Source of the DNA: Spirochaetales bacterium
GTDB taxonomy: Bacteria; Spirochaetota; Spirochaetia; DSM-27196; PWMO01
Assembly: GCA_007123465.1 (NCBI GenBank)
Contig: SKLB01000193.1
Coordinates: forward strand, 1-5,679
Direction: 5' to 3'
DNA: 5,679 bases
The notes beneath the pieces are model-generated. The model did no database searches. It saw only the letters and a list, made by a program, of their open reading frames with translations, and was not told where the DNA came from. Shown one piece after another: positions 5,610 to 5,679 of the stretch (position 1 is the first letter of the stretch; each line of letters opens with the position of its first letter). The position numbers and the translations under genes were made by a program.

Positions 5610-5679
5610 TGGCGAAGGGATTTGAACCCCTGACCGAGCGGATATGAGCCGCTTGCTCTACCGACTGAGCTACGCCACC
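5607..5679 (-). tRNA. tRNA with CAU anticodon, probably elongator tRNA-Met
   Basis: A complete 73-nt cloverleaf reads on the minus strand from 5679. The acceptor strands are GGTGGCG and CGCCACT: six Watson-Crick pairs plus a terminal G1-U72 wobble. The D arm is GCTC/GAGC with loop AGTCGGTA; the anticodon arm is AGCGG/CCGCT with loop CTCATAT, giving anticodon CAU. The T arm is AGGGG/CCCTT with loop TTCAAAT, containing one G-U pair, and the discriminator is A73. CCA is not encoded: the next bases are CGT. It is not an initiator, since it lacks the three G-C pairs next to the anticodon loop and has a 1-72 pair. Elongator Met is favoured, but tRNA-Ile with lysidine-modified CAU cannot be excluded by eye. 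The last three bases overlap the nrdR stop codon. The 5' end falls exactly on the window edge, so its promoter is not visible. Confidence 0.95.

Overview
The window is 5,679 bases of roughly 55% GC, ordinary-looking bacterial chromosome with no mobile elements, CRISPR or phage genes. It carries seven genes and one tRNA, nearly wall to wall. The combination of a TRAP transporter operon with a uroporphyrinogen-decarboxylase-like gene, NrdR and a RidA protein suggests a free-living, possibly marine or saline, bacterium. A spirochaete-like source is my best guess from the general look of the proteins, but nothing here proves the phylum.

Left part (1-3806, all minus strand): a compact operon, transcribed right to left, encodes a complete TRAP transporter (binding protein dctP, small permease dctQ, large permease dctM). 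A uroporphyrinogen decarboxylase (URO-D) superfamily gene follows and runs off the left edge. Spacings are 17 bp, a 4-bp ATGA overlap and 13 bp, so the four genes are very likely co-transcribed. A tripartite importer directly coupled to a URO-D-like enzyme suggests uptake and processing of one organic-acid-type substrate. The enzyme lacks the N-terminal signature of true heme-pathway HemE and looks like a distinct clade.

Middle (3807-4026): a 220-bp intergenic region, AT-rich compared with the rest, lies between the divergent dctP operon and ridA. It holds a plausible dctP promoter with a perfect 10-bp palindrome at the predicted transcription start, and a cluster of TTAC-type repeats nearer ridA.

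Right part (4027-5679): ridA (enamine/imine deaminase) runs rightward and overlaps the tail of a convergent serine esterase gene of the phospholipase/carboxylesterase type by 12 bp. That esterase diverges from nrdR (ribonucleotide reductase repressor) across only 41 bp. nrdR has a good -10 element so close to its ATG, and no ribosome site, that its message may be leaderless. The nrdR stop codon coincides with the last three bases of a convergent tRNA with anticodon CAU, which fills the right edge exactly.

Four starts were set from ribosome binding sites or family N-termini rather than the longest reading frame: dctP at 3806, ridA at 4027, esterase at 5079 and nrdR at 5121. I do not see an overtly new system. 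The most interesting items are the divergent URO-D-like enzyme in a TRAP operon and the dense overlaps around nrdR and the tRNA.
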